The notes: generated by a model not told the origin, from the sequence alone. A DNA stretch of 51,637 nt from Kitasatospora xanthocidica (GCF_014656195.1 NZ_BNBY01000044.1:1-51637), one strand, 5' to 3'; counted from the first letter of the stretch, positions 7,658 through 15,884 are shown. Numbers and translations are program-made.

Positions 7658-7709
7658 TTGACAGGGTGGAATGTCGGCTCGCATAGTTATGGTTCATATT
7701 GGTTATGAA
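7658..7709 (+). promoter_or_regulatory. SDR promoter and probable MarR operator
   Basis: TTGACA at 7658-7663 is followed after 18 bp by CATAGT (7682-7687), a plausible promoter for the SDR gene. Immediately downstream, TTCATA at 7693-7698 and TATGAA at 7704-7709 form a perfect 6-N5-6 inverted repeat, the usual size of a MarR site. Repressor bound there would block transcription start or elongation. The region is clearly AT-richer than its surroundings. Confidence 0.65.
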
Positions 7710-7735
7710 GCATAAGCATGTGAGGGGTCACCGCG

Positions 7736-8587
7736 ATGAGCACCGAGCGCACCGAGAGCACCATGGGTGCCAAGACCGTCCTGATCACCGGCACGTCCAC
7801 CGGCATCGGCCTGGCGACCGCCGTCGCCGCCGCCCGCGCCGGCTGGCACGTGATCGCCACGATGCGCGACACCGCCAAGGCCGGCGCCCTGCTGGCGGCG
7901 GCCGAACAGGCCGGCACCACCGTCGAGGTCCGGGCGCTGGACGTCACCGACCCCGCCTCCGTCGCCGCCTGCCTGGCCGGCCTCGACCGGCTCGACGCGC
8001 TGGTCAACAACGCCGGCGCCGGCCACGTCGGCACCCTCGAACAGGAGAGCGTCGAGGAGGTGCGCGCCGTCATGGAGGTCAACTTCTTCGGCGTCCTGCA
8101 CGTCACCAAGGCCGCCCTGCCCCTGCTGCGGGCGAGCCGGGGCCGGGTGCTGACCGTCACCAGCGTCGGCGGCGTCATCGGCCAGCCCTTCAACGAGGCC
8201 TACTGCGCCGCCAAGTTCGCCGTCGAAGGCTTCATGGAGTCCCTCGCCCCGGTCGCGGCCACCACGGGCGTGACCGTCGCCGTCGTCGAACCGGGCGCGG
8301 TGGCCAGCGAGTTCGTCGCCAACGTCGGCCTGCCGGACGACGCCCTGGAGCAGGCCGGACCGTACGCCCCGGCCCTCGCCGCCTACCTGGAGCGCACCCG
8401 CGGCGCCTTCGCCAACGCCCAGAGCCCGCAGGACGTGGCCGGCCTCATCGTCGACGGCCTCACCGCCGAACACCCCGCCTTCCGGCTGCTCACCTCCGAG
8501 GCCGCGCGCGCCTTCGCCGGCGCCAAGCTCAAGGACCTCGACGGATCGGCCGTCCAGACCCTGACCGGCGCCTGGGTCGCCGGCTAG
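7736..8587 (+). CDS. SDR family oxidoreductase, 283 aa
   Basis: A short-chain dehydrogenase with TGTSTGIG at residues 19-26, NNAG at 91-94, catalytic Ser143 and YCAAK (Tyr156, Lys160). The sequence after the active site (FMESLAPVAATTGVTVAVVEPGAV) resembles the 17-beta-hydroxysteroid-dehydrogenase-like SDRs common in actinomycetes. The start may be the ATG at 7736 or the ATG at 7763; the second begins directly before the Rossmann strand, while the first has the better spacing from GAGGGG. It is divergent from and probably repressed by the MarR protein. Confidence 0.9.
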   Translation: MSTERTESTMGAKTVLITGTSTGIGLATAVAAARAGWHVIATMRDTAKAGALLAAAEQAGTTVEVRALDVTDPASVAACLAGLDRLDALVNNAGAGHVGTLEQESVEEVRAVMEVNFFGVLHVTKAALPLLRASRGRVLTVTSVGGVIGQPFNEAYCAAKFAVEGFMESLAPVAATTGVTVAVVEPGAVASEFVANVGLPDDALEQAGPYAPALAAYLERTRGAFANAQSPQDVAGLIVDGLTAEHPAFRLLTSEAARAFAGAKLKDLDGSAVQTLTGAWVAG

Positions 8588-8783
8588 GGCCGGTCCTGCG
8601 GATCGCGCCTGGGCTGCGGCGCGCTCGCGTAGACGGGCGGCGGTGACCGTCACCTGAGCTGTGCCGAGGCGGACTTGCATGCCCTCGGGAATGAATCCCA
8701 GGGTCGCGTGGCTGTCGATCAAGCCGAGGTGATCACAGCTGCCCGGCTCCGTGTGTGTGCGGTTTTGAGGGAGTGTCAGCAGT

Positions 8784-9194
8784 ATGTCCGTTACACAGCC
8801 TGCCGTGGAGCGTGTGCGCGTCTCCGCGGAACCCGACTGGTACGAGTCGGCCGGTATCTCGCTCGGCGTCCGGGTCGGGAACTTGGTCTTCACGTCAGGG
8901 CAGGCGCCGATCGATGCCCAGGGGGCCACGGTCGGCGCCGGGGACTTCGAGACGCAAGCCCGTCAGGCGCTCGCGAATCTGTCGACGGTCCTCACGAACG
9001 CGGGCTCCAGCCTCGCCGACGTCGTCAAGGCGACCGTGTTCGTCACGGACATCGCGCAGCAGGACATCTTCGCGAAGTTGCGCGCGGAACACTTCCCGGA
9101 CAAGCCCCACCTCGCGGAGTCGTTCGTAGAGGTCTCCTCACTCGCGAACCCTGAGTGGATGATCGAGATCGAGGCCATCGGACTCGTCCGGTGA
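8784..9194 (+). CDS. RidA family protein, 136 aa
   Basis: A member of the RidA/YjgF family, which forms trimers and hydrolyses reactive enamine/imine intermediates of amino-acid metabolism. The recognisable blocks are NLVFTSGQAPID near residue 35, a central helix (ARQALANLSTVLTNAGSSLADVVKATVFVTD) and the C-terminal EIEAIGLVR. The usual Arg that binds the substrate carboxylate in the RVxV-type motif is not obvious, so it may be one of the Rid1-7 subfamilies with a different ligand. Codon use is less extreme than that of its neighbours (more A and T in third positions), which may reflect transfer. It stands alone. Confidence 0.88.
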   Translation: MSVTQPAVERVRVSAEPDWYESAGISLGVRVGNLVFTSGQAPIDAQGATVGAGDFETQARQALANLSTVLTNAGSSLADVVKATVFVTDIAQQDIFAKLRAEHFPDKPHLAESFVEVSSLANPEWMIEIEAIGLVR

Positions 9195-9290
9195 CGCGGG
9201 GTACTCACGAGCAACATGATCGGCCGGACGGAACCCGGACGGCTCCAGCGGATATGCGCCCAGGGCCCGGCGGTCGCGCCCGCGAGGCGC

Positions 9291-9313
9291 CGGGCTGAGG
9301 GGGCGTCAGCCCG
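9291..9313. terminator. Small hairpin downstream of the RidA gene
   Basis: Arms CGGGCTGA (9291-9298) and TCAGCCCG (9306-9313) enclose a 7-base loop. It lies about 97 bp after the RidA stop and before the next plus-strand gene. Confidence 0.45.
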
Positions 9314-9396
9314 CTAGGCTCGCCACCGACCACCTGACCTGCGGAAACGTCGAACGGCCACCGCAGTGTCAGGACACCGCGTCGAGAGGCAGTGCG

Positions 9397-10167
9397 TTGA
9401 AGGTGACCGAGATCCGCCCTGGTTCCCCGTGCTGGGCACAGCTGAGCGCCCGCGACCTCCCCGCCGCCCAGCGGTTCTACGGGGAACTGTTCGGCTGGAC
9501 CGCCGAGACCGACCCGGACCCGCAGTACGGCGGCTACACCACCTTCTCCCACGACGGCGCACCCGCCGCGGCCGTGGCCCCGCTGATGAACCCGCAGCAG
9601 CCGGTGATGTGGCTGATGTCCTTCGCGGCCGACGACGTCGACCAGGCCTGCGCGGCCGCCAAGGCGGCGGGCGCCCAGGTGTGGATGGAGCCGATGGAGG
9701 TCGGCGACCTCGGCCGCTGGGCCCTGCTCAGCGACCCGACCGGCGCGCCGTTCGCCGTCTGGCAGGCCCGCCGCTTCGACGGCTTCGGCGTGGTCGACGA
9801 GCCGAACGCCTTCGGCTGGACCGACCTGTCCACCCGGGACAAGGACGCCGCGCTCGCCTTCTACCCGGGCGTCTTCGGCTGGCGGGTCTGGCCGGACGAC
9901 ACCTACCCGATGGTCGGCCTCGGCGAGCGGATGTTCGGCGGCGTGATGGCAATGGACGCCTCCGTGCCGCCGGAGGTCCCCTCCCACTGGAGCCCCTTCT
10001 TCCTGGTCGCAGACGTGGACGCGGCCGCGGCGACCGCGGGCCGCCTCGGGGCCGAGGTCCTGCACGGACCCGTCGACGTGGAGATGGAGAACGGCCCGCG
10101 GATCGCCGTGATCCGCGACCCGCAGGGCGCCACCTTCGGCGTCTTCGCCCCCCGCGCCGACGGCTGA
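9397..10167 (+). CDS. Two-domain VOC family protein, 256 aa
   Basis: Two tandem glyoxalase-like domains. Domain 1 runs from PGSPCWAQLSARDLPAAQRFYGELFGW to WALLSDPTGAPFAVWQ. Domain 2 starts at NAFGWTDLSTRDKDAALAFYPGVFGW and ends DPQGATFGVFAP. The repeated RFY/AFY-x-x-(L/V)FGW feature is typical of the large actinomycete double-VOC family, most of whose substrates are unknown. The metal-ligand Glu positions look replaced by hydrophobic residues, so it may be a binding protein rather than an enzyme. The TTG at 9397 lies 7 bases after GAGAGG; a GTG two codons later is possible. Confidence 0.85.
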   Translation: MKVTEIRPGSPCWAQLSARDLPAAQRFYGELFGWTAETDPDPQYGGYTTFSHDGAPAAAVAPLMNPQQPVMWLMSFAADDVDQACAAAKAAGAQVWMEPMEVGDLGRWALLSDPTGAPFAVWQARRFDGFGVVDEPNAFGWTDLSTRDKDAALAFYPGVFGWRVWPDDTYPMVGLGERMFGGVMAMDASVPPEVPSHWSPFFLVADVDAAAATAGRLGAEVLHGPVDVEMENGPRIAVIRDPQGATFGVFAPRADG

Positions 10168-10265
10168 CCCGGCCCACCGCCCGGCCGGTACGGTTCCCAG
10201 CACCCAGGCCGGGCCCCGGGACCCGTCCTGCGGGCCCCGGCCGCCCGGCGGGTAGGGTCCGGACC

Positions 10266-10805
10266 ATGCACGCAGACACCGCCGCCCCCTGGTACCGGAT
10301 GGCCGACCTCCTCCCCGAGGCCGCCGCGCAGCACGTCAAGGACTGCTGGGACACCGGGGAGCAGGAGAGCGGGCTCGGTCTGCTGGTCGAGGGCCTGATC
10401 GCCCGCCAGGTCCCGGTCGGCGGGGCGGACCGGGCGCTGCTCTCGGTGCTCGCCGAGCAGTGGGGCCTGCGCGAGCGGCTCACCCCCGGCATCCTGCGCT
10501 GCCTGGGCGACGGCGGGCCCGCCCCGGTGCGGCTGCTCGACGACGACGCCGACGGGGCCGAGCCGGTGACCGGCCTGGGCGGGCCCGAGCTCGCGGGCCT
10601 GGTGCTGGCGCCGTGGATCGGCTGCAACCGCTGCGGCCGGCTCCTGCTGCGCGCCCACACCTGGGAGCCCTGGGACGACTTCTCCCACCGCGCCGAGCAC
10701 TACGTGATCGCCACGCCGGGCCGCGACCGGGTGCTGCGGGTCCTGCCCGCCGACGCCGCCGGCGAGGCCTTCGCCGAACTCCTCGACGGCTGCCCCGGGG
10801 TCTGA
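10266..10805 (+). CDS. Unknown protein with a CxxC motif, 179 aa
   Basis: I do not recognise this protein. It begins MHADTAAPWYRMADLLPEA, is mostly helical in its first 100 residues, then has GCNRCGRLLLRAHTWEPW at about 119-136. That single CxxC could be redox-active or hold a metal with another ligand. The C-terminus is a short acidic/aliphatic segment. The codon pattern is strongly coding and the ATG at 10266 begins after a GC-rich leader. It is alone, convergent with the MarR gene that ends at 10861. Confidence 0.7.
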   Translation: MHADTAAPWYRMADLLPEAAAQHVKDCWDTGEQESGLGLLVEGLIARQVPVGGADRALLSVLAEQWGLRERLTPGILRCLGDGGPAPVRLLDDDADGAEPVTGLGGPELAGLVLAPWIGCNRCGRLLLRAHTWEPWDDFSHRAEHYVIATPGRDRVLRVLPADAAGEAFAELLDGCPGV

Positions 10806-10860
10806 CCGGGAATCCGGCCCGGCGGCCGGGGGCGCGGCGAAGCCGCGAATTCCGGAGCGG

Positions 10861-11322
10861 TCACGTCGCCGACGCGGGCGGTCGGGTCAGTGCGGCGGTG
10901 CACGTGGTGAGCAGGCGCCGCATCTGATCTTGTTGGCCGGCGTCCAGATCGGCCAGCATGGCCTGCTCGACGCGGCGGACCGCCGCGCTGGCCGTTTCGA
11001 GCTGGCGGCGCCCGAGGGCGGTCAGCTCGGTGGGCAGGGCCCTGCCCACGGGTGCCCGCGCCGGGCGGATGACGAGTCCCTGGCGTTCGAGGGCCTGCAG
11101 GAGCACGTTCATCGACTGCCGGGTGACGAAGGCGCCGCGGGCGAGCTCGGAGTTCGACAGACCCGGCCGCTGGGCGAGCAGCTCCAGGCAGGAGTAGTGG
11201 GTGATCGTCATGCCGAGCGGACTCAGCACGGCCTCCAGGGCCGAGTGCAGGGCGCTCGAGGCCGCCTTCAGCATGTAGCCCAGCGATGTGTCCAGCTCGA
11301 TCCCGGGTTCACCTTGACTCAT
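10861..11322 (-). CDS. MarR family regulator, 153 aa
   Basis: A MarR winged-helix protein with the core THYSCLELLAQRPGLSNSELARGAFVTRQSMNVLLQALERQGLV at about residues 45-88 and an ARAPVGRALPTELTALG wing. The ATG at 11322 (MSQGEPG) fits the family length. No Shine-Dalgarno site precedes it; instead a perfect inverted repeat abuts the ATG, so the mRNA is probably leaderless and the gene autoregulated. It is divergent from a VOC gene, with two near-identical palindromes in the 64-bp gap. The likely job is ligand-responsive control of that VOC protein. Confidence 0.92.
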   Translation of the reverse strand: MSQGEPGIELDTSLGYMLKAASSALHSALEAVLSPLGMTITHYSCLELLAQRPGLSNSELARGAFVTRQSMNVLLQALERQGLVIRPARAPVGRALPTELTALGRRQLETASAAVRRVEQAMLADLDAGQQDQMRRLLTTCTAALTRPPASAT

Positions 11323-11338
11323 GTCAGAAGTCTGACAT
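11321..11338. promoter_or_regulatory. MarR operator 1, perfect inverted repeat
   Basis: ATGTCAGA-AG-TCTGACAT is a perfect 8-2-8 repeat that overlaps the first bases of the MarR start codon. Together with the second site, 28 bp away centre to centre, it forms a pair of matching operators. Confidence 0.8.
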
Positions 11339-11346
11339 ACGGTGAT

Positions 11347-11368
11347 GCATGTCAGAAGACTGACATGC
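11347..11368. promoter_or_regulatory. MarR operator 2, perfect inverted repeat
   Basis: GCATGTCAG-AAGA-CTGACATGC is a perfect 9-4-9 repeat sharing the ATGTCAG/CTGACAT core with operator 1. It lies just upstream of the ribosome-binding site (GAGGAGG, 11372-11378) of the VOC gene, so bound repressor would also block that gene. Confidence 0.8.
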
Positions 11369-11386
11369 GACGAGGAGGCAAGGATC

Positions 11387-11755
11387 GTGGCCGTCACCGG
11401 ACCCGACTTCATTTCACTGCAGGTGCGCGACCTGGAGCGCTCCGCCGTTTTCTACGAGCGCTACCTGGGGCTGAAGCGCTCCGACGCGGGACCGCCGCAC
11501 GCCGTCGTGTTCGACACCAAGCCGATCGCGTTCGCCGTCCGCGACGTCGTCGCGGGCGTCGACCTGGACGCGATCGCGCAGCCGGGCCAGGGGATGGCGC
11601 TGTGGCTGCACGCACCCGACGCGCAGGACATCCACGACGCCCTCGCCGCCGCCGGCACGACGATCGTCTCGGCGCCCGTCGACGGGCCGTTCGGCCGCAC
11701 GTTCACGTTCGCGGACCCCGACGGCTACCAGGTGACCCTCCACGACCGCGGCTGA
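11387..11755 (+). CDS. VOC family protein, 122 aa
   Basis: A single-domain vicinal-oxygen-chelate protein: FISLQVRDLERSAVFYERYLGLKR at the start, GMALWLHAPDAQDIHDAL in the middle, and GRTFTFADPDGYQVTLHD at the end. The GTG at 11387 was chosen because GAGGAGG lies 8 bases upstream; the longer frame from 11342 would run through the operator. It is divergent from, and by its operators surely controlled by, the MarR protein. MarR-VOC pairs often deal with a reactive electrophile or an antibiotic, but the substrate is unknown. Confidence 0.88.
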   Translation: MAVTGPDFISLQVRDLERSAVFYERYLGLKRSDAGPPHAVVFDTKPIAFAVRDVVAGVDLDAIAQPGQGMALWLHAPDAQDIHDALAAAGTTIVSAPVDGPFGRTFTFADPDGYQVTLHDRG

Positions 11756-11762
11756 GCCGGGC

Positions 11763-11825
11763 GGAAACCCGTCCCGGAATCCCGTCCCGGAACCCCTTCC
11801 GGAATCCCGTCCCGGAACCCCTTCC
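11763..11825. repeat. 25-bp intergenic tandem repeat
   Basis: Two perfect copies of a 25-base unit (starting GGAATCCCGTCCC) occupy 11776-11800 and 11801-11825. A diverged half copy precedes them at 11763-11775. It sits just after the VOC stop. Confidence 0.85.
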
Positions 11826-12006
11826 GATGCCCCCTGGATTTCCGGCGGAATCCTTTCCCCGCCCAGGGTCCCGCCTGACCACCCCTCACGAAGCCCCAGG
11901 TCAGAGCCGATTGTCAGTGCCTCACCGTAGTGTGGAACCAACGTCGGAGGGGGCGCCGGAAAGGCGCCGAAAAGGCGTTGGAAAACACGCCGGAAAAGGG
12001 TGGGGC

Positions 12007-13098
12007 ATGTCTGCGAACAGGATCAAGCACAAGGTCAACCACGTCTCGCTCGTGGTCGACAATTCCGGTTCGATGCGCCAGCACGCGGAGCAGCTCGTCC
12101 GCGTCGTCGACGAGTTCGTGAAGGGCCTCCAGGAGGAGTCCGACCGGCTCGGCCACGAGACCCGCATCAGCCTCTACGCCTTCGACCACAAGGTGCAGAA
12201 CCTCGTCTGGGACATGGACGTCAAGCACCTGCCGTCCCTGCGGGGCCTGTACAAGGTCGAGGGCGGGGCGACGGCGCTGATCGAGGCGGCCGTGAAGTCC
12301 GTCGACGACCTGAAGAACATCTGGGAGGGGTACGGGGAGCACTCCTTCCTCCAGGTCGTCGTCACCGACGGCGAGGAGAACGCCTCCGGCTGGGCGCAGA
12401 GCGGCCGGATGCACACCACCATGAGCGCCGGCTCGGGCAAGGCCGTCCTGAAGGACTGGATCGGCCGCATCAAGGGCGCCATGGACGGCCTCCCCGACCA
12501 CTGGACCTCGGCCATCCTCGTCCCCAACTCCCTGGCCAAGCGCACCGCCCAGGAGTACGGCTTCCCCGCCGGCAACATCGCGATCTGGGACGCCGACTCC
12601 AGCAAGGGCGTCGAGGAGGCCATCGGCACCGTCAAGAAGGCCGCCACCAGCTTCCTGCGCGGCCGCGAGCAGGGCGTGCGCGGCACCCGCAACCTCTTCA
12701 CCATGGGCCAGGACCTCAACACCGCCGAGGTGAAGGCCAACCTGGAGGCCCTGGACACCGGCAAGTACGTCCTGGTCCCGGTCGACGAGCAGGCGCCGAT
12801 CCGCGACTTCGTCACCCGCACCGGACACACCTACACGACCGGCTGCGCCTACTACGAGCTGTCCAAGCGCGAGAAGATCCAGGGCGGCAAGCAGCTCGCC
12901 GTGGCGGAGAAGGACCCGGCCACCGGCCGGATGACGGGCAAGGTGTTCTCGGGCCCGGCGGCCCGCAGCCTCCTCGGCCTGCCCGCCGCCGAGGCCACCG
13001 TCAAGCCCGGCGACAACCCGGCCTACACCGTGTTCGTCCAGTCGACCTCCGTCAACCGGAAGCTGGTGCCGGGCACCAAGCTGCTGGTCATGCTCTAA
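12007..13098 (+). CDS. von Willebrand factor A domain protein, 363 aa
   Basis: The N-terminal 200 residues form a vWA domain with a complete metal-ion-dependent adhesion site: DNSGS (Asp18, Ser20, Ser22), a later Thr in GGATALIEA, and the Asp of VVTDGEEN. There is no signal peptide or membrane segment, so it acts in the cytoplasm, probably in metal-dependent protein contacts. The C-terminal 130 residues (from about YVLVPVDEQAPIRDFV) form an unrecognised domain ending NRKLVPGTKLLVML. The ATG at 12007 follows AAAAGGGTGGGG. It stands alone between an intergenic repeat and a hairpin; no chaperone ATPase partner is beside it, unlike many vWA proteins. Confidence 0.9.
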   Translation: MSANRIKHKVNHVSLVVDNSGSMRQHAEQLVRVVDEFVKGLQEESDRLGHETRISLYAFDHKVQNLVWDMDVKHLPSLRGLYKVEGGATALIEAAVKSVDDLKNIWEGYGEHSFLQVVVTDGEENASGWAQSGRMHTTMSAGSGKAVLKDWIGRIKGAMDGLPDHWTSAILVPNSLAKRTAQEYGFPAGNIAIWDADSSKGVEEAIGTVKKAATSFLRGREQGVRGTRNLFTMGQDLNTAEVKANLEALDTGKYVLVPVDEQAPIRDFVTRTGHTYTTGCAYYELSKREKIQGGKQLAVAEKDPATGRMTGKVFSGPAARSLLGLPAAEATVKPGDNPAYTVFVQSTSVNRKLVPGTKLLVML

Positions 13099-13106
13099 CC
13101 GGGTCA

Positions 13107-13138
13107 GGGCGGGCCGGCCGGCTGCGGCGGGCCCGCCC
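13107..13138 (+). terminator. Hairpin after the vWA gene
   Basis: Arms GGGCGGGCC (13107-13115) and GGCCCGCCC (13130-13138) with a 14-base loop lie 9 bp beyond the stop. The next gene is convergent, so it may serve both. Confidence 0.55.
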
Positions 13139-13170
13139 CGGTTCACCAGTCCCGGTTCACCTGTTCCGGG

Positions 13171-14043
13171 TCAGAGCAGGACGACGCCGACGACGGCCGC
13201 CGCCGTGACGACGACCAGGGTCACCACGGTGACCGCGATGTCCGACCGCGCGGAGCGCTGCCTGGCCGCGTGGTCCAGGACGAACCCGGCCGGGTCGTCC
13301 TGCGGGTAGTGGACCGTCACCTCCCGGCCGTACGCCCCCGCCGGATCCGCCACCCCCGACCCGCAGTGGGCGGTGACATCCACGCCCTCGCGGGTGGTGA
13401 ACGCCACGACCGGCGTGACGGTCCTGGAGACGCCGCCCTCCGCGTCGGAGCTGACGTCCGTGAGCACCGCGACGATCCGGCCCGGCACGTCGGCCATCGC
13501 CGCCAGCCTCTCCCGGCGGCGCCGGACGTCGCGCACGTGCCCGGGCAGGTAGCAGACGCCGATCAGGGCCCACGGCCCGCAGACGCCGATCAGCGCCCAC
13601 GGCCAGTCCCAGTCGATCGAGGCGACGACCACCAGCCCGACGTAGATCAGGAAGAGCGCCGTGTTCGGCCAGCCGAGCCCACGGCCGCCCGCCGCCTCCG
13701 GGTCATCGCTGAACCGGTAGGCGTGCGGCCTCCCGCGCGGGTAGTGGACCCCGATCTCCCGGCCCGTCCACGCGGCGGTGATCGTCTCGCCGCGCTCGCC
13801 GTCGTTCGTCACGACGACCTCCTCACCGGTGGACGGCTCGCGGTAGGAGACCACCACCGATATCCCGCCCCGCCCCGAGCCGCCGTTCCGGGGCGCCCGC
13901 ACCTCCTCGATCCGCCCCCGCACCCGCACCGACCGCTGCGCCCGGGTCACCCCGGCCAGCGACCGCCCGTAGCCCACCAGCACCACCACACCCAACACCG
14001 CGAACCCAAGCGCCAGATATGCGTGCCAATCCGTCCAATCCAC
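13171..14043 (-). CDS. DUF3592-type membrane protein, 290 aa
   Basis: A membrane protein with two DUF3592-like beta domains. One follows an N-terminal transmembrane helix (residues 7-26): RVRGRIEEVR, then VVVSYREPSTGEEVVV and IGVHYPRGRPHAYRF. The second follows a central membrane pair (about 128-170): VPGRIVAVLTDV, then TPVVAFTTREGVDV and VTVHYPQDDPAGFVL. A final membrane helix ends the protein. The family's function is unknown. Residues around 150-167 contain a duplicated nonapeptide (WALIGVCGP / WALIGVCYL) encoded by a 27-bp tandem repeat. It is transcribed in the same direction as the next membrane protein gene upstream. Confidence 0.82.
   Translation of the reverse strand: MDWTDWHAYLALGFAVLGVVVLVGYGRSLAGVTRAQRSVRVRGRIEEVRAPRNGGSGRGGISVVVSYREPSTGEEVVVTNDGERGETITAAWTGREIGVHYPRGRPHAYRFSDDPEAAGGRGLGWPNTALFLIYVGLVVVASIDWDWPWALIGVCGPWALIGVCYLPGHVRDVRRRRERLAAMADVPGRIVAVLTDVSSDAEGGVSRTVTPVVAFTTREGVDVTAHCGSGVADPAGAYGREVTVHYPQDDPAGFVLDHAARQRSARSDIAVTVVTLVVVTAAAVVGVVLL
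13552..13604. repeat. 27-bp coding tandem duplication
   Basis: Two copies of GCAGACGCCGATCAG followed by (G/C)GCCCACGGCC, 27 bp apart, differ by one base. They duplicate nine residues inside a membrane helix of the DUF3592 protein. Confidence 0.8.
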
Positions 14044-14146
14044 GCGCCCTCCTCCTGATCGTTACCGGGACCGAATCCACGGCGGCGAACGGCCCCGACG
14101 GCCCCGGGGCGCCGTGACCGCCCGGAGCCGTACGCACGGGGCGCCC

Positions 14147-15244
14147 TCAGCGGGCCGGGCTGCGCCGCACGACCACGCCCTGCCCGTCCGCCTCCAGCGA
14201 GGCCGAGCCGCCCGCGCCGGTCACGCTGACCCGGATCGTCAGGGAGCCGGTCACCCGGTCCGCGGAGAGCTGCCAGGTCTGCGGCGAGTCGACGCCGAGC
14301 GTGGTTCCGGCCTCCTCGACCAGCGCGGGCACCCGGTCGAAGGGCAGCGACCGCGGGTCGAACGCCGGGGCGTCCACGCCGGCGGGGGAGAACACCACCG
14401 TCAGCAGCTGCTCCCGCACGACGACGGTGAGCGCCTGCTTGCCGTCCCCGCCCTCGGTGAGCGACTCGACGGCCTCCCGCAGCGCGCCCCGGTCCAGCAT
14501 CGACCGGCCCGGGCCGAAGGAGACCGTGCCGGTGGCCGAGGTCGTGACCACGCTCGTGCTCGTGCTCGACGAGGTGACGGAGACGGACTGCTCGGGGGGA
14601 GCCGGCTGCGCGTCGGCGTCGCGGTCGAACAGCTCGGCGCGGAAGAACAGCACCACGGCGGCCGCGCCCAGCAGCAGACCGAGGAGCGTGACGAAGCCCC
14701 AGGCGCAGCCCTCCGCCCGGTCGCCCGCGGCCGGCCCGGGCGCCGAGTCGATGGCGGCGCCGGCGGCCCGCTCCTCCCACGCGGGGGTCGGCCGCTTCAC
14801 GATCCGCAGCCGCCACGGCCGGTCGGGCGGGTACTGGACCACCAGGACCCGGCCCGGGCGGTAGTCGGGCAGCTCGGAGACGTGGACGCCCTCGCTGATC
14901 CGGATGCGGAAGGCGGAGGCGTCCTCCGGCGCGACGGTGAGGTCGAAGCGCACCGGGACGTCCGTCTCCTCGCCCTGCTTGGCCTCCATGCCCTCGATCA
15001 GCGCGAGCGCCGTGCGGGGCGCCAGGGCCGCCTCCCGGGCCCGGCGCGGCGCACCGGCGAGGAAGAACAGCAGGCCGTAGGCCGCGAGCAGGGCCAGCGC
15101 CCCGACGATCAGCGGCGGCTTCCCGAGGGCGCAGCCGACGATGAAGGCGGTGAGCGACACCCCGATCACACCACCCGTCAGGAATCCCCGGGCGAGGTCG
15201 ACGGGAGTGGCGCCTGTGGGCGGCGCGACCGTGGTGGTTGTCAT
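14147..15244 (-). CDS. Unknown multi-pass membrane protein, 365 aa
   Basis: I do not recognise the family. There are two N-terminal transmembrane helices (about residues 22-65). A soluble beta-rich segment contains PVRFDLTVAPEDASAFRIRISEGVHVSELPDYRPGRVLVVQYPPDRPWRLRIV, similar in style to DUF3592 domains. A third helix (about 185-205) and an extracytoplasmic part rich in Ser/Thr (SVSVTSSSTSTSVVTTS) follow. The C-terminus is a conserved-looking alpha/beta domain with repeated VTG. The ATG at 15244 starts the hydrophilic leader MTTTTVAPP. It is probably co-regulated with the DUF3592 gene 103 bp downstream. Confidence 0.7.
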   Translation of the reverse strand: MTTTTVAPPTGATPVDLARGFLTGGVIGVSLTAFIVGCALGKPPLIVGALALLAAYGLLFFLAGAPRRAREAALAPRTALALIEGMEAKQGEETDVPVRFDLTVAPEDASAFRIRISEGVHVSELPDYRPGRVLVVQYPPDRPWRLRIVKRPTPAWEERAAGAAIDSAPGPAAGDRAEGCAWGFVTLLGLLLGAAAVVLFFRAELFDRDADAQPAPPEQSVSVTSSSTSTSVVTTSATGTVSFGPGRSMLDRGALREAVESLTEGGDGKQALTVVVREQLLTVVFSPAGVDAPAFDPRSLPFDRVPALVEEAGTTLGVDSPQTWQLSADRVTGSLTIRVSVTGAGGSASLEADGQGVVVRRSPAR

Positions 15245-15324
15245 ACGGGTGATTCTGTCGGTCCCGGGCGGCGGCCGAACAGGGGTCGGTGCGTGGTCGG
15301 TGGATTTCCCCGGCTCCCCGTATT

Positions 15325-15341
15325 TCTGACGATCCGTCAGA
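15325..15341. promoter_or_regulatory. Palindrome TCTGACG-ATC-CGTCAGA
   Basis: A perfect 7-3-7 inverted repeat lies in the gap between the divergent membrane-protein gene and the VOC gene. A degenerate version occurs at 5074-5091 (TGACGATCCATCAGAT) after the SDR stop. It looks like a regulator site rather than a terminator because the stem is short and it lies upstream of both genes. Confidence 0.5.
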
Positions 15342-15440
15342 TGGTGCTGCGCCCCGCCGAGAGGCTGCGGCGCTGAGACCCGCGGTGCGGTCCCCGCGTC
15401 GTACCCGGCCGGTGTCACCGGCACCCACTACGGTCCTGGC

Positions 15441-15884
15441 ATGGCAGCCAGAATCGACCTGACCCTCGACTGCGCGAACGCGACCCTCCTCGCCGCGTTC
15501 TGGAAGACGGCCCTCGGGTACGTGGACGAGCCGCCGCCCCCGCCGTTCCGGACCCGCGAGGAGTGGCTCGCGCAGTTCGACCTCCCGGAGGACGAGGGCG
15601 CGGACGACGGAGCCTGGCTCTGCGACCCCGACGGCGCCGGGCCCCGGCTGTCGATCCTCAAGGTCCCCGAGCCGAAGACCGCGAAGAACCGGCTCCACCT
15701 CGACATCCGGGTGCCCGGCCACGGCAGCCCGGCCGAGCGGTGGGCGCGGATCAGGGCGGAGGCCCAGCGGCTGGTGGCGGCGGGCGGCGCCGTCCTGGCC
15801 GAGTTCGACGGGCACCACGTCGTGATGGCCGACCCGGAGGGCAACGAGTTCTGCGTCGCGGCCGGCCCGGCGCCCGGGCCCTGA
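15441..15884 (+). CDS. VOC family protein (glyoxalase-like domain 6 type), 147 aa
   Basis: It opens IDLTLDCANATLLAAFWKTALGY, with the AxFWxxALGY signature of this subgroup. A long acidic insert follows, then LSILKVPEPKTAKNRLHLDI, and it ends FDGHHVVMADPEGNEFCV, the expected metal Glu position. Residues 30-36 are a run of prolines. The substrate is unknown. The ATG at 15441 gives a natural start. It stands alone. Confidence 0.88.
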   Translation: MAARIDLTLDCANATLLAAFWKTALGYVDEPPPPPFRTREEWLAQFDLPEDEGADDGAWLCDPDGAGPRLSILKVPEPKTAKNRLHLDIRVPGHGSPAERWARIRAEAQRLVAAGGAVLAEFDGHHVVMADPEGNEFCVAAGPAPGP

